Shown: one piece after another, positions 1 through 14,037 of the stretch | Layout of the letters: each line of letters starts with the position of its first letter | How positions within the stretch are numbered: position 1 is the stretch's first letter | Origin: Rotaria sp. Silwood1 | Lineage: Eukaryota > Rotifera > Eurotatoria > Philodinida > Philodinidae | Length of the DNA stretch: 64,000 nt | Direction: 5' to 3' | Assembly: GCA_905250075.1 (NCBI GenBank) | Contig: CAJNOP010000001.1 | Span: 276,553-340,552, forward strand | Position numbers and translations under genes: made by a program | The notes under the pieces: model-generated | What the model was told of the DNA's origin: nothing | The model's database searches: none | The model's input: only the letters and a program-made list of their open reading frames with translations

Positions 1-736
1 ATGAAATAGATATATTCAATCGATGTAATTTTATGCATTGGATAAAAAAAGCATTTATATGACATCTCTTTGATTATAATGTTCAATCGAATTGATAAAA
101 TTCATATACATCAATGATTATATCTATATCATCCTTCGAAATCATATTTTCGATGTTAAAAATAATGAAAATTATAAAGATTTATTCTTTTGTATTGTAT
201 TTTCGACTGGTTGAACATTCAAAACAACAAAGAAAATCGCATATAATTAAACTTACCTATCAGTGCTAAAAGCTGAATAATCAGATAATCTAAAACTGTC
301 AAAAACAGCTCTCCATCAAATTAATAATTCATTCGAAAACGATCCCATTTTTTTCTAATAGATACGCACAGCATATTCTATGCTATCATTCTTATCTACA
401 TATCATCGATGTTTATGGCGGTTGAAAACCTGCCGCAGTCTTAGAGGAGGCAAGATGATTCCGACGCAATGAACAATATAAAAAATTTGCTGCTTCCACG
501 ATGATCTCCGAGAAACTCTTCGAACATCTTTTTTCGTCACTATGCTAAATTATTACAGTTAGATAGAATCCATTAGACTCATCACGATTCTGACTATTGG
601 TCTTATAGACACTTCAATCAAATGTTAAGTCATACAATTTTACAATCTTTTAAAAAATAGAAGCTGCAACTGTTATGGTAATATTTTTGAAACATCTCGA
701 CTACACATCAAAGCTACCAACAGGTCACTGCTTTTC

Positions 737-770
737 AGCCTGACCTTGCCTGCAGGCCAAACTAGGCGAA
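737..770. repeat. GC-rich palindromic repeat, short copy
   Basis: Begins AGCCTGACCT, contains the palindrome CCTGCAGG and ends TAGGCGAA. The same opening and a similar end (CAGGCGAAAA) recur at 1651-1735, so this looks like an internally shortened copy of that unit. It is a GC island in AT-rich surroundings. Function unknown. Confidence 0.45.
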
Positions 771-1650
771 CTAATGTTTCAGACTTTTTATTATTATGAA
801 ATTTACAAATTAGCATTAATCCATTGTATACGTTTCAATTTGTGATCCGACTTGTTTTCATGAGAGCAATAGAATGTAGTATGCCAATTCTCAACTAAGA
901 GCATTCATGAATCAATTTTAAGATCGGTTTTATGAAAATCTTTGACACATGAATATGGACCTAAGTTCTGAAATGAAACACTTTCAAACATGTAGCCAAA
1001 CAAGTAGATGTTGAAATTTATGTGGAGATATTCGAATTTTTTTGAAATAAAGTTATAACTGCGTAGATATGAAAAGTATCGATTATCTTGAATACTTGCT
1101 GACATGTAAGGTATCTTCAATCTCAAATTTGTACGAATGAGAACTTCTGAAAATTAGCTTAAAACTTTCTACTAATCTTACGGTTTGATGACTTTTATTC
1201 ACACATTAATTTTACGAGCGGACAAGACTTAATTCTTCATCATTTTCATTAAACGAAACTCTGAATTCGATTCTAGTTTGGACCAGTTCTTGGAACCATG
1301 AAACTCTTTAATTGAGTAACGCGATCTTGCTTAGTATAAGATTGAATAAGTAAGAAGAATTTTAAATAGTTTTTTGGCACAAAAAGTGCTAGAAATAATT
1401 GTAGTAGTGTATCATCAAAGGAGAATATTCAAAAAGAGATTGAAAAATTCTAAATGTCCGAGAACTCAAAGTTAATAGTAACAAACACGGTCAAAAAACC
1501 TTATAAAACGTATAAAAACATTGATTTGATTTGACTTGATGATTAACAGAAAATATCAGAGGCAATCATCATCGACTCGTGAAGTCGCCTTATTCTTAGA
1601 ATTGAATACTGTAAATGTTAGTATTAAATCATACTCAAGCTAAAAATTTT

Positions 1651-1735
1651 AGCCTGACCTGGACTGTAGACCAGGTCAAAACTTTTCTAGCCTGATCAGG
1701 CCAGGCGAAAATTTAAAAATTCAGCCTGGTCTGCT
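1651..1735. repeat. GC-rich palindromic repeat, longer copy
   Basis: Opens AGCCTGACCT like the copy at 737. It contains a perfect 8-bp hairpin, TGACCTGG and CCAGGTCA separated by 8 nt (1655-1678), then the perfect palindrome CCTGATCAGG (1691-1700), and ends with another CAGCCTGG. Probably a fragment of a small non-autonomous DNA element. Confidence 0.45.
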
Positions 1736-3490
1736 ACACATTCATTATAGTGGAAATGAACGAACTATTACAGACAATTAAATCCAACATCCTTCAAAAC
1801 TAAAACAAGAGTAAATATTATTTTTTCTTTTAACACTTGAAAAACCATTTCTTTAAAAATCTATTTAATTCATCACATATAACAAACTAATACAAATATA
1901 TACAGGTTCTTGTTTATTTCATTTTCTTTCCAATCTCTCTTTCTTCGTTAGTAAAGCACATAATGATGACGACTGTTTAAGCAGAAAAGCACAAGGTACA
2001 AAGTAACAAAAAACAAACAGGAGCAAGAAAAAGAATAATTCAAAAGTCTACAATATGTATGAAGATAGATTGTATCTAATTGCTTGTCTTTGTTTCAATG
2101 TTATTTGTTTTTTTTTTATGATGAAGTAGAAATCAAAGAAAAATTAAAGAAACGAACGAACGAAAGACAAAACAAAACAAAAAAAAGTACAGACTTCATT
2201 AACATTTTTCTCCAGTGAATCACTGCACAAAACAACTTAATTACATGTTTATTCCTTTTTCTTGTCAAATAGACTTTCTTTTTCAATGTCGCATGGAATT
2301 ATAGCATAGATACCATTTTATCCAACCGTATAGATGATAGCAGTCATCATAGCTGAAGTCTGATGTTATTTCCACACTGGAGTTCGTTCACCGTTTTCTA
2401 TTAAAAAAAAAAGCAATATATATATACAATCAACATTTATGTAGAGCATCATCAGATGTTTGTCATTTATCTATGTACATGAGTTTCATTTCAGAAGATC
2501 GTTGATAGTTTTGGTCATTGAAATGAAGATCAACAAAATGCAAATCATCGAATTTTAGTGATGTGACTTTCAATAAAAAGTTTACTGACCAGATCAACAT
2601 ATTTTTAAGTTTTTTTTTTCTTTCTATGATATCAAGTATTAAACTAAAATCTGACTGAGATTTGAATAGCTGATGAAGTTCTCTATGAAATGTATTCCAT
2701 CAACAAATTTCATGCATGGACAATGAAAGGAAGAATTCTGCTAAACCAAATGTGGTTGATTTTAGGTCCTAGAAAATTGTATAAAAATTATGTTTTCAAA
2801 GAACCATTTTTTAGAACGTAAAAGTTCGAGGAAAATGTGGAATTGCCACATTTTCTACGATCTTCCTTTACAATCTTATAAACATCACACAAAAAAATTA
2901 AGCTTTTAGCAATGCTATAACAAATTTGGCTTTGTGATGCTTATAACTTTTTAAGAGAAGTTATAGGAAATGTAGATATCCGTCGTTTTATCCAGCATTT
3001 TCTACTCTTTAAAGAGGTATTTTTGAAATCTAATTTTCATTCAATCTTCTATGATCTGAAAATTGCCTTGTTCAATTTTTTAGAAATTTTTCTCTCATAG
3101 TTCATTCATGAAATTTCGGTTTGGAATAGATTTCAACGAGAATTTCATTGACTATTCAAACTACGATTTGAATCTGAACTAAATGCTTAATATCATAGGA
3201 AATAAAATCTAAATTACATTGACAGTATAGTTTTGAATAATACTCTAGTCAGCCGTGATTGAAGACGTTGTCTAACACTAAACCAAAATAAAAAGGAAAG
3301 CCACAACTTAATCTCACATTTTTCTAGTTATCACACCTGAGTAATAGACTTCTCAAGACGTACTCTAAATATAAAATTTTGCTATTCTCACTTAAGTTCT
3401 TTGTCATAGAAATTCTTTTAAATGAAAATTAACTATAACTTCATAGCTCATTAAAAACAATCTCCAACACTACATTGAAATTAAAACTTG

Positions 3491-3496
3491 TTTATT
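3491..3496 (-). promoter_or_regulatory. Candidate poly(A) signal of UPF2
   Basis: AATAAA on the minus strand 12 nt after the UPF2 stop codon. It would give a very short 3' untranslated region, so a more distal signal may also be used. Confidence 0.4.
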
Positions 3497-3507
3497 TCTT
3501 TTTTTTC

Positions 3508-6500
3508 TTACTTCGATCCAAAAATCAGATCAGCATCTGGAGCACCTTTTGGTGGTATATATTTCGGTTTTTTTTCACGATTGAAATTTAAAATTGGCGC
3601 AGGTGGTGTACGATTCGTTACATTCATTATTGATTCTATATAAAAAATAAAAACATTATTTTAAAATGAAAATTCTATTCATTAATAAACCTTGTTCATT
3701 TTCTTGTTGTTCCATTCGTGTTGACATATTTAATGTAAGAATTTTCAATTGAGCTTTTTCCTCACGATCAGCCTAAAATTAAACCAAAAATTTTATTTTA
3801 TTTAATAAAATTCTTCTATATAATTTACTTGTTCACGAGCTTTTAATTTTAATGCCATTTCCGATGTACTTGAAACAGCCATATTATAAAACTAAAATTT
3901 ATTTATTAAAAGAATATTTTCAAAAAAAAAAAAAAAAAAGTATTTATCAATAATGTACTTGAGGTTTATTATTCTTTTTAAGCATAACAACAAAATTAAC
4001 TGTTTCTGGTTTTTTAACATTATTTTCACCTTCATCATCACCATCGCTTTCTAAAAAAATAAAATCAAAATAGTGAAATCAAAATAAAAAATCTTACGTG
4101 AAACATTTATAGTCGTTGTTGATGGTAATTTATTTTTTCTTAAATGTACTGGTACAGGAATATCTGGTGCTGGAATTTTTGTTAACTCACTTGAACGTTG
4201 CTATTTTAATTTATTAATAGAAATTTTATAATAATTATTCAAGTAAAAATAAAAAACCTACAGCAACCGATTCAGCAACTAATGCATCAAATGCTTTAAT
4301 AAATTCTGTATCTTCTTCAGTAGTGACTTTTGTACGTTCCATTGAATTTTTATTTGTATTATTATTTTCATCTTCAAAACCAACTGTATCATTATCATCG
4401 GTATCAAGACATTCTTCATCAGCTCCACTACCACCACTTGTTCGTTCGTGACTACCAGCACTTTGACGTGCACGACGACTACGTACTGCTCTATGACATT
4501 CATCATCATCGTCATCATCATCATTATCTTCTTCTTCTTCGTTATTTTCTTCTTGATCTTCATCATCCTTTGAAAAACAAAAAACAAAAGAAATTCATAT
4601 GTAATTTAAATCCAATGGAATTCTTTACTTCTTCTTCATCTCCTTGTTGAGTACTAACAAGATCATCTTCATTAGGATTTTGAACAGGTAATTCTTCATC
4701 TTCAGTAATTGGTGCTAAATTTGTGTCACGTGTTGGATATGAAACATCTTTTGATGTTAATTTAGATTGTTGTTCAGCTATAGAAAAATAAAGATAAATA
4801 GATAAAAATGTTTCTTAAAAATTTAATACAGAATGTAAAAATTCTTATGGATTTTACATTTGGAACTTTTTTAATGAATTAACAATATAGAAAACTTGAT
4901 TTGACAATAGTTTTAAAAAAGAAATATTTTTATATAATATAGAAAGTATAGGTGTGGAAAAGGTTTCTACAATGTTTAATTGAATTCAATTAATTTAATA
5001 CTGGTATAAGTGATATTTGTAGAGAATTTTATGATACATTTCGTTTGCTATTGTTCAATATGATTCAAATGTTAGATTATTCTTTACTATATCTTTTGTT
5101 GCCTAGCACATTATTTATCATATCGATATTAAATGTAATTCATAAAAAATAAAATTTTTCTTACATATTAAATTAATAAATTCTTTTTCCATATTTTCAA
5201 CTTGTTCACATGCTTTGGCATATGAAGTTGCTTTATTAAATTTAGGTCGTAAATCCATTACACATTCATCAAATATATGTTCAATTTCAAGTGGAAATGG
5301 ATATGTTAATACATTCCATACTGTTTGTTCTTTTTTAAAATAATAATATCTCTAAATAAAATTATTTTCATTTTATTTTTTTTTTGAATTCAAAGAAAAA
5401 AAAAAAGTTTTCTTTTTTTTTGTTGCTTTACTTGAAAATAATTAAGAAAACAATCAAGTCGTTTTTTACTTGTACCACGATCAAAATATTGACCACAAGT
5501 ATCAAGTAATGTACAAACAAGACGAATACGAAATAAATGTTCAGGTGGATCAAGTTCACTTATTTCTGATGCTTTAAATAAAAGAGAAAAAATAATTTTT
5601 GTTTTTGATTTAATAATAAAACTATTTCAAATCATTTACCTTCAAGACTAACACCATATGTTATTAATAAATATAATGTACGAAATATAATAATTGAATC
5701 AACAACTCGATAATTATACATTTCACCGAGATATTTAATCATACAAAGACGTCGTTGATTAAATTTTGGAATGTTTATCTTAATAATAAAAAATATTAAA
5801 ATATATTTTCAATTATAAAAAATTCTTCTAATTCATACTTCAAGACCTGAACGAATATCATCAAGAACATTGTCAAGTACTTCAATAGCTACATCATCCT
5901 AATAAATTTTATATAAAATAAATAAATTTCTTTTTGTTTTTAAAACATCTTTTACTTACATAAAAATGTGATAAACCAGAAAGTATACTAGCAAGACATT
6001 GAATTGAATTAAATTTAACACTATATGGAGCTGCTAAACATTTTATAGCATAAGATCGAAATTCTGGATCATACCAATTGAATTTACGAATTTGACGAAG
6101 AACCTATATGATAAATATATTTGTTTTTGACAGTAAAATATCTCTAATATGAGCACGATTGGGATCGACCAAAATTGCTCAATTTATCAAAAGTATTCAA
6201 TATCAAATTGCTTTACGACTCCACAAAGTAAATCAATACGTATTGACATGATTTGATGTTACATCAAGCATCACCTTTGTTGTCTAACGTTTTCTTTTAT
6301 TGTAAATATTCATGGCTAGTTCGCCATTCTTTCCGTACGTGTCTCATAATTGTTTATCAAAAAGCAATAAATATAACCTCATTTTTTTCGTGTTCTGCAC
6401 GTGAGTAATAGAATATATGCTACTCACATTACACACATGGTTATTGCATATGTCATTACAAATAAGCGTCTCTTGCTCAGAATAAAAAGATGCTTATTTA

Positions 6501-9500
6501 GAGAAATTTTACTATGTATTAAAATCAGTGTTTCATACAGATTTTGACGGCCTAGTGGAACTTATTTTGTTGCGAGATTTATCTAGATAAATCAATTGAT
6601 AGCATATAATAGGTGTAAGCCCATGCATTTATCGATGACGGCTAAAATTGTTCAGTGAACTTTTTAAAAATTTTCTTAATATTGAGAAATTTTGTTAGAA
6701 AAAAAGAAGATAAGACGATGTTAAAGAACTTATTCATCAGAAATCAGACAGTAATATCTCCCGAAACAGATTTATGACGTCGGAAATTTAAAAAAGAAAT
6801 CAAACATCTATTTTTGTGTTGCAGCGACGGCGACGCGACTGACGAGGGAATATTCCCAAGTGTCACATCCCTTTTGAGCCGGCCGTATAAGGATTATGTA
6901 GGTCCTAATGATCTATGAATCCTCCCAAAAAAATTCGTACCGCTAGCTTCTTACTGCTGAGATATAGCATTTTTACTATATGTTTCGGAAAAAGCCGTGG
7001 TTCCCCTGAGGAACATCAGGAAAAGTGAGTTTTGAGTTTCGACCTGAAACTTTGCATGTATATAGGCCTCAATGAGAACAGTTTATTGTGAATGTTTCAG
7101 ATTTTTTGGTTGCTCCTAGTCTGAGATAAGAACATCGGATCCGCTGGAGTATATAAGCAATTTTATGATAATTGTATCTTAGGATAGGTGCAACGAAAAA
7201 AGCTGAAACTTTCACAATAAAGTATTCTCATTGAGCCCTATATCTATGCAAAGTTGGAAATTGAAATTCAAAATTCAGTTTTTCAAGTGTTCCTGAGGAG
7301 GACCACAGCTCTCTTTTCTTAAACATACAGTAAAAAGGCAGTATCTCAGCAATAATAAGCTAGCGGCACGAACTTTTTTCAGAGGATTCATTGATCATTA
7401 GGATCTAAATAATGCGCATATGCTCGACTTAAAAGCGATGTGACAGTTGAGAATACTCCCTCGTGAGTTGCTTTGACGTTGGAGTCTCAGCCGATTGATC
7501 TACAACTCTAACTGTCAGCTGTCATCCTTATTTGTCCCAACTTATCATACTTGCTCTCATTTAGAGTAAAGTTTCCCAAAGGAGAAAAACAAAGCAGAAT
7601 TTTTTTTCTTAAATAAATATTATTACCTTTTCAATTGTCATTTTATTAAGATCTTTAAAAAGTAGTCGTCGAAGATATTCTTGTATTGGTGAACGAATTT
7701 TTTTTTCAATTTCTCGAGTTTCTGGGGGATTACAATAATAATAAGCATTTTCAATTTGTGTTGTATATCGACTATCTAATGTTAATACAGCTTTTTTACG
7801 CATTAAAATTTCCTAGAAAAAATATTTAACGAAACAAAAAAAATGTTTTTGAATAAGAAAAATTTTCAATTAATTTACAAGAATAATTTCTGTTCGTCGA
7901 TGATAATCAGGACTACGATAAAGAAATCTTCCACATGTTTCCAAAAGATTACAACACATTTCAATATTATGATGACGAAAATCACTTAATAAAGTTTTTA
8001 AACAATTAATAGCTTCATTTTTAGGAAAAACACTAAATTTAACAAGTTCACCAATAAAACGAACAGTTTTTATTTTTGATTCAATATATATTTGATCTTT
8101 ACGTCTTATATGTGCACGAAATTCATTTTTTAATAAACGAACTAATTCATTGCCTATTTCAGGCATTATTGGATATAATGTTGCTATTAAACGTGAATAA
8201 AATGGTAATAAATGTAAATATGTACGTTGAACTGTATATAAAGCTTTTATTAATCGTTTACGATTTTGTTTTGTATTTAAATTTGTTGCAAAATCACGAG
8301 CAGCCTAAAAGAAAAATATTCATATTATGATTCAAAAAAAAGATCGAAATTCTTATTTTATACTTTATCAATCATTTCACGATTAACACATGTTGGTAAT
8401 TGAGTTACAAATACATCCATCATTAATTTAATATTATTTGCACCAACATCTTCTTCAGTTCCATCTAGAATAATAAAAATAAAAATAATTTTTTGTTTTG
8501 TTAAAAAAAAAAAGAAGGATTTAGTATTAACCTTCAATATCAGCTAATGTTGTATCTTCTTCTTCAGCATCAGCTGTTGATGTTACTTCAAGTGCTTCTT
8601 TTTCAATTTCTTGTTCCATTTGTACAGAATCAACTGTTTCAGTTTCTTTAAAAAAAAACAAAACAAATTAAAATTTTTATTTAATCTTGATAGAATAAAT
8701 AATTTATTTATACCTTCAGATGCTGGTGTTGTTGTTGCTGTTGTAACTGGTTCACGAAATGCATAACCAGGAAGAAAAAGTTTTAAATCCGGAGTATCTT
8801 CATAAAATTGTTTGGTTTCACTATCTTCCCAAATTGTATTACCTCCAAGATCCTTTGAAATATTTTTATTTTTCAAAATTAATTCATATTTATGTATATA
8901 TAACTTACATCATCAGATCGTCCAGGGAGATAAAAGTCAATACCAGTACGATCACTAGATTTCTTTGAGACTTCTATATAAAAAAAAAAACATTTTGGAC
9001 AACAATTTATTATAGCAGCAAAAGTTATAAAATTTAAGTTATAAGAATAGTTATAAAAAAAAATCGAAAATATTTTCTATAAGAATATTATCAAGTTCAA
9101 TGAATTCTATTTAGTTTTAGTTTTGATCTTAAGATCAAAATAAATTTCTCATATTTGATTAATAACACAAAGATAGTAGATGTTATAAACAAGTTATATA
9201 TACGACAGATAAAACACATATTTTTTTTTAATTTTAAACTTATATATGCGGCAATACCAACTAAATTTCTGTTGTAATTTTTCTAATAAGTTAAATATTT
9301 GTAGACTTTTTAACCCAGATGTTCTCTTTTCGACGAATGGAAATCTATTTTTGGAAGGACAGAAAGTCAGTACATGCTATCATAACTACAAACTCTCGGA
9401 GAACCAATCCGATCCTTGAAAAAACGTCTTCTGTTATACAGTCTGCATTTTCTGCATAGCAAACAAACATGTAGCTTTCGTTCTCGGAAACGCCATTCTT

Positions 9501-11873
9501 TTGCTTAGAAGTGATTGCGTGTTTACTACTATTTCTAGACTAATGTTTAAATCTCGATTGATTCACTCTTTTTTAAAAACTCCTAACAAAAAATCTTCAC
9601 ACTACTAGATAATATCTGTCGGAATGGTGTACAAAAATACTGAACATTTCTGTTAGTCAAAAAAATTCTAACCTTCAACAGGTAATTCAGGCATTGTTTG
9701 TTCTAATAAATCAGCCATTGTTTCAGTATTTTGTAAAAGTTTTTGAAATGTCGTATTTGCTTGATCATATTTATCTTTAATTTCTTGATTGATTTCACCA
9801 CGATTCTAAAAAAAATAAACAAACAATATTTGTAAATATAAAGTCTCAGAATAATAAAATTGTGCATCCATATGTAACCCAATTATTTAAAATTCTTTCA
9901 TTATCTATACAAATCTCAATAGACAAGAAAATTTTAAATAATAAAAAATAAAAGTCATATTCGCCTTTCATTCATCATTGACTTTAAACTTACTTCCATA
10001 GTTCGTTTCATTAATTGTTCTTGTTTTTGTAATTGTTTATATTCATCAATAAGATAAATAGATAATTTTTGAAAATAATCATTTAACATTTGTCTTATTT
10101 GTTGTTTTAATTCATTTGAATGAAATATACTTTTATTTGAATCATCAATATTTTCATTTAATTTATCTATTAATTTATGTATTTTATTTGAAAATATATC
10201 AGCATAATCTTCACCACATAAACGACAAAAACTAATTAATATTGTTAAATTTGAAAAATCTTTATCATTATTAATTAATGTTGATAAAATTGTTATAAGA
10301 TGATTTATTGATTGATTTATTGGTAAAACATGTACAGTTATTAATTCAGCAAAAAATCTTAAATCAACACGAACTTTTGATAAATTTTCTGTTAAAGTTT
10401 CTTTTTGTAAAACTTTTAACCAATTTTCATATAGTGATAATGAAAAATCTGGATAACGTTGATGTAATAATGAACATATTTGTACTGATGTCCATACATC
10501 ACTCATTTTTAATTTAGCTTCAGTTAAAGCTGTTGCTACTTCAGATATATAACGTGTTAAATTTAATGTTTGCATATCACGACAAAGTGCATCACGTTGT
10601 TGTTCAGTTAATGTACGAAGACGTTTTATAAATGGTGGTATACGTTTTATACTTGAATCTAAACGTGTCATAGCTGCTTGTTGTTGTTCAGCATTTAAAC
10701 GATTTTTTTCAGCATTTAAATTTTGTTCACGAAGTTCTTCACGTTGTTTTAAACGATCATTACGTTCAGTTAAATAACTTGTTATTTGTTGACGAATTAA
10801 ATCAAGATTTTCTTCTGGTGGTGGTTCTTCTACTATTGTAGGAGGAGGTGGTAATTCTTCAACTGGAGTTTCAATTGGTTTTGATTCTTCAATACGAGGT
10901 GTTTCAATGGTTTGCTCGATTTTTGGTTCAGATGAAATTGAAGGCATTTCAACTATAAATTGAATAGAGTATAAGAAAAATTAAATTTTTTATTCAAACT
11001 TTCTCTTCCGGAAAGACGATTCTATGTGTAAATGCTGGACTCCTCGGAGACATTCAACAGTTTCTAGAAAAATTTCGTCGTAGAACTCAAAAAAAAAGTT
11101 TATCGTATAAGACTTAAGTGAAAAGATTTCTTTTTTTAATAATACAAATACGTAGTACGTTCTACGATAAAAAAACAAAATTCGAAAGAGTCAACTCGAT
11201 CTTCGAAGAGGCGCCACCTTCTCAACCTGCGCAATCAATTGCTTTAGAATATGTTACAAATTAGAATAGATGGATCAAAAAGGATGCTATGTTCATCTTA
11301 AAATTACTTTGAAGATCTGTTGACATAATATTACAAAGAGAATGTAACAAATATTTCTTTTCAACTAGATCCGAATAGTTCTTATGCAGTACGAAATATT
11401 AGTAATTTCGATATTCGACTTATGATTAAATAGTATAATATATAATTTTACTACAAAACAAAACAAAAAAAATGTTTACCCGTTGTTTCTTGTTCTTTAT
11501 TCGATATCGGAGGACTTGGTTCAGATTCTTGTTTTTTTGTGGGTTTTTTATTAACTGATGAATTCGTTTTAGTATTGTTGTTATTTTCTACGAAATTTCC
11601 TTTTGCATGACGAGGTGGTGGATTATAATAATGATTTCCTCCTTCATAAGTATTTCTATTCGATGAATAACGTTTTGATGATGTTGAATTACGATCATAA
11701 TTTGATTGTGATTGATCATAGGAATCATAATCATAACCACTTCCAGAATACTGATGATGACCATAATTATAATCATAATTTTGATCATAACCACTACCAC
11801 CACCACCACCACCACCACCACCACGACGTGGTGGCTGTCTAGCACCCCAACGAGTATTAGATCGATTACTCAT
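3508..11873 (-). CDS. UPF2: Regulator of nonsense transcripts 2 (UPF2), nonsense-mediated decay factor
   Basis: UPF2 bridges UPF1 and UPF3 in cytoplasmic nonsense-mediated mRNA decay. Twenty-one exons join in frame: 11873-11480, 10952-9994, 9805-9673, 8973-8909, 8852-8714, 8645-8532, 8464-8364, 8304-7879, 7812-7627, 6103-5960, 5898-5839, 5778-5640, 5571-5432, 5351-5165, 4777-4629, 4567-4262, 4200-4098, 4050-3959, 3891-3829, 3772-3691, 3635-3508. The product is 1369 aa (human about 1272). Three MIF4G repeats lie near residues 228-440, 600-840 and 840-1060, with family landmarks such as LETCGRFLYRSP, ENAYYYCNPP and LDTCGQYFDRG. An acidic stretch (about 1063-1150) precedes the UPF1-binding C-terminus ending KGAPDADLIFGSK. 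The N-terminus is unusual: residues 1-131 carry an Arg/Gly motif, a poly-Gly run and a Gly/Tyr/Asp/Ser-rich segment. If exon 1 were untranslated, Met134 would be the next start. Intron 9 (6104-7626) contains a foldback repeat. Confidence 0.96.
6841..7464. repeat. Long-arm foldback repeat in UPF2 intron 9
   Basis: Two inverted arms of about 270-290 bp (6841-7128 and 7167-7464, similar throughout by eye) surround a loop of about 40 bp. The ends read ACGAGGGAATATTC and, reverse-complemented, ACGAGGGAGTATTC. Shared internal landmarks in both arms are CTAATGATC, TACCGCTAGCTT-like and CAATGAGAA blocks. No ORF, so it is a non-autonomous element of the same ACGAGGGA-ended family seen elsewhere in this window. 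Confidence 0.8.
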
Positions 11874-14037
11874 GAAATACTAAATTTATCTTAAAAAAGA
11901 AGACATTTAAATACGTATAGAAAAAATAATATTGTAAATTTACTTGTAATTGTTTTAACAATAGAATATAGTTAAAAAAATTTTCGTATAACAATAAAAA
12001 ATGAAAAATCTAAAAAGAAAATATATATCTATGTATGTATTTCAATCGACATTGAAAACTTTCTCACTATCGAATGTCTAAGACAAAACAATAAAATTTT
12101 TTTCTGTTGAAACTTTTTATCAATGGATATCTATATACACCAATAGATAAGTGCATAATGTAAAGACTTAACAAAGCGTCATCTACTTTTTTATCATATA
12201 GAAAACTAGGCTAAAAAAGAAAGACCTTGAAGGTCAAGCTTTATTTCGTCATTGTTTTTTTTCTTTTCATTCATTTATTGTTTATAATATGTCTTCGATA
12301 GAGGTCGATAAATAAAGATCAAATATAGAATAATTAGTTTTTTTAATGAAAATTGATATCAATGAAGAAGAATCTAGTGTTTAAATTTCATCGATTTTTA
12401 TTGAACTACTTATCCAAGCAAATGAATTGACATATTATCAATTCGTTGAAGAAAAGCTTATTTCAATTTTTTTAATTGCATGCTCACATTTACTATTCAA
12501 GATTATATAATCAATTAGAATGAATCACAATTATGCAGAAGAAACTTTGGTAGGCATATTGATGTCATCAGTCTTGATTATAAGAGCATCAATTGATAAT
12601 ACAATGAGCTATTCCATTGAATAGTCTGTTGTCATAGAAAATGAATAATTAGTTTTTTTTTAGCAATGTAGAGCATTACTCTTCTTATACTCTCTTATTC
12701 AAATAAACACCTACGGTTCATTCGAATCTAAAACTGACGATATAGAACTTGGTCACTAAATTCTAGTTATTGATTGTAGAACATTGGAGAGACATTAATA
12801 GAAAACTACTACAAACAATTCATTCAGTTTAAACTTTTCAATCAAAGTCATCATAGCTGAAATAGATTGACTGAGCTTATATGTATGTTTAAAATTCCAT
12901 ACAATATTATTAGTGGACAATACAAAATAAGTATGGTCGTAGTCTTAGCAAGCTCTAAGTCGATATGTTTGGGTTTCTAGTATCAACAGCTATGTTTTAT
13001 TAAGACTCTCTCTTTTGGAGAAGCAAAACTTGAAATTTCGAAATGGCGAAATCATCGACTTCGTGCGATATTTTGTTTTCGAGAATGTGCTGTCCTATGA
13101 ATATCTGTCAGAAATAAATCTAAAACTGCTAAAATTCTCTTCATATCGTGATTGTCTACAAGAGTATAAAAAGTTTGATATTTTCCAGAAGAAAACCCTG
13201 CTATTCCCTCCCAAATCAATAATTCCAACACAAACATATTCTACATCTTTCGAAAGGGTGACTTAAAACTTTCCAAGAGCGCACCGGTTCTTCAGTGAGA
13301 CACTGCTTTCTCGGCTCTCACATTAGATAAAACACTGATCAGCACATATGAACGAACTTTTTTCTAAACACCAACTATCTACATCTTTCTTTAATGTTTA
13401 TTCGAATGATTTTTTAACAGCCAGAAAAAAAAACAACAAGAAATATAGAGAAAGAATAAAGTCACAGGTTTATGTATGTATACAGATATATATATATATA
13501 TATAACAACATTTAGGACATAATCAACACAAGAAGACAAAAAACAATGAACATAAGAAAGAAAACTATTGAATACCTTCATAGAAGAAATTCAATAATAA
13601 ACAGTGAACAGAAAAAAAAGGAAACAGATAGCAATTCGTTTATTCTTTTCACACACACACACAGTTGTCTTTTTTTTTGGTTAAGAACAGAACGGATAGG
13701 AGTATCATATGTTTAAAAACAGTCTGTACATCAATTGATCAATGGCATTAATAAAGGAAGACGAATAATAAACATAAAGAGTAATAAATTGAACAAAGAA
13801 AGATAAAAGAGTAAAATTCAGACACTCACACACACACACACCCACACATATATCAGAACAAAGTTAAAATCTTATTATTATTATTTCCTTTCTTTATAAT
13901 TCTCAGTGTATTTTTATTTTTTGTTATCCGAATTCGACAAAGAAAAAAATAATTGATTACGTGGTTTGTTTTACATATATATATCGAGAGAGACAAAAAT
14001 AAGTTAAGCAAGAAAGAAAACAAAAATATATAATTTA
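11874..14037. other. Spacer between the UPF2 start and the Wee1 3' end
   Basis: This should contain the UPF2 promoter at the left and the Wee1 3' untranslated region at the right. I see a (TA)n run near 13486-13502 and (CA)n runs near 13652-13663 and 13827-13841. An ORF at 13015-13266 has no recognisable similarity and is treated as chance. Confidence 0.55.
11880..11881 (-). promoter_or_regulatory. Candidate spliced-leader acceptor of UPF2
   Basis: An AG after a T-rich stretch (AAATTTAG) lies 6 nt upstream of the UPF2 ATG on the minus strand. No upstream exon is apparent, so it fits a trans-splice acceptor, or a 5' UTR intron. Confidence 0.4.

Larger units (their letters stand above)
1..3507. 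other. Intergenic region downstream of UPF2
   Basis: No convincing gene is visible: the only ORFs are short, AT-rich and unlike any protein I know. The stretch holds two GC-richer palindromic repeat copies (near 740 and 1651) and a small hairpin near 2878-2947 (TTATAA...CATCACA paired with TGTGATG...TTATAA). The last few hundred bases probably include the 3' untranslated region and poly(A) site of the leftward UPF2 gene. Confidence 0.6.

Noticed and set aside
400-490. Small GC-richer stretch that might be a structured RNA
   Set aside because: It has a short GGCGG...CCTGCCGC hairpin but no tRNA, snRNA or 5S rRNA landmarks; too little to call.
4330-4650. 106-codon plus-strand ORF, His/Tyr-rich
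   Set aside because: Antisense shadow of the UPF2 exon encoding its acidic stretch.
11588-11894. His/Asn, Ile/Met and poly-Val/Thr ORFs on both strands
   Set aside because: Other frames of the repetitive UPF2 exon 1.
13015-13266. 83-codon ORF between UPF2 and Wee1
   Set aside because: No recognisable similarity, no splice or start context; an antisense ORF of similar size covers the same DNA.
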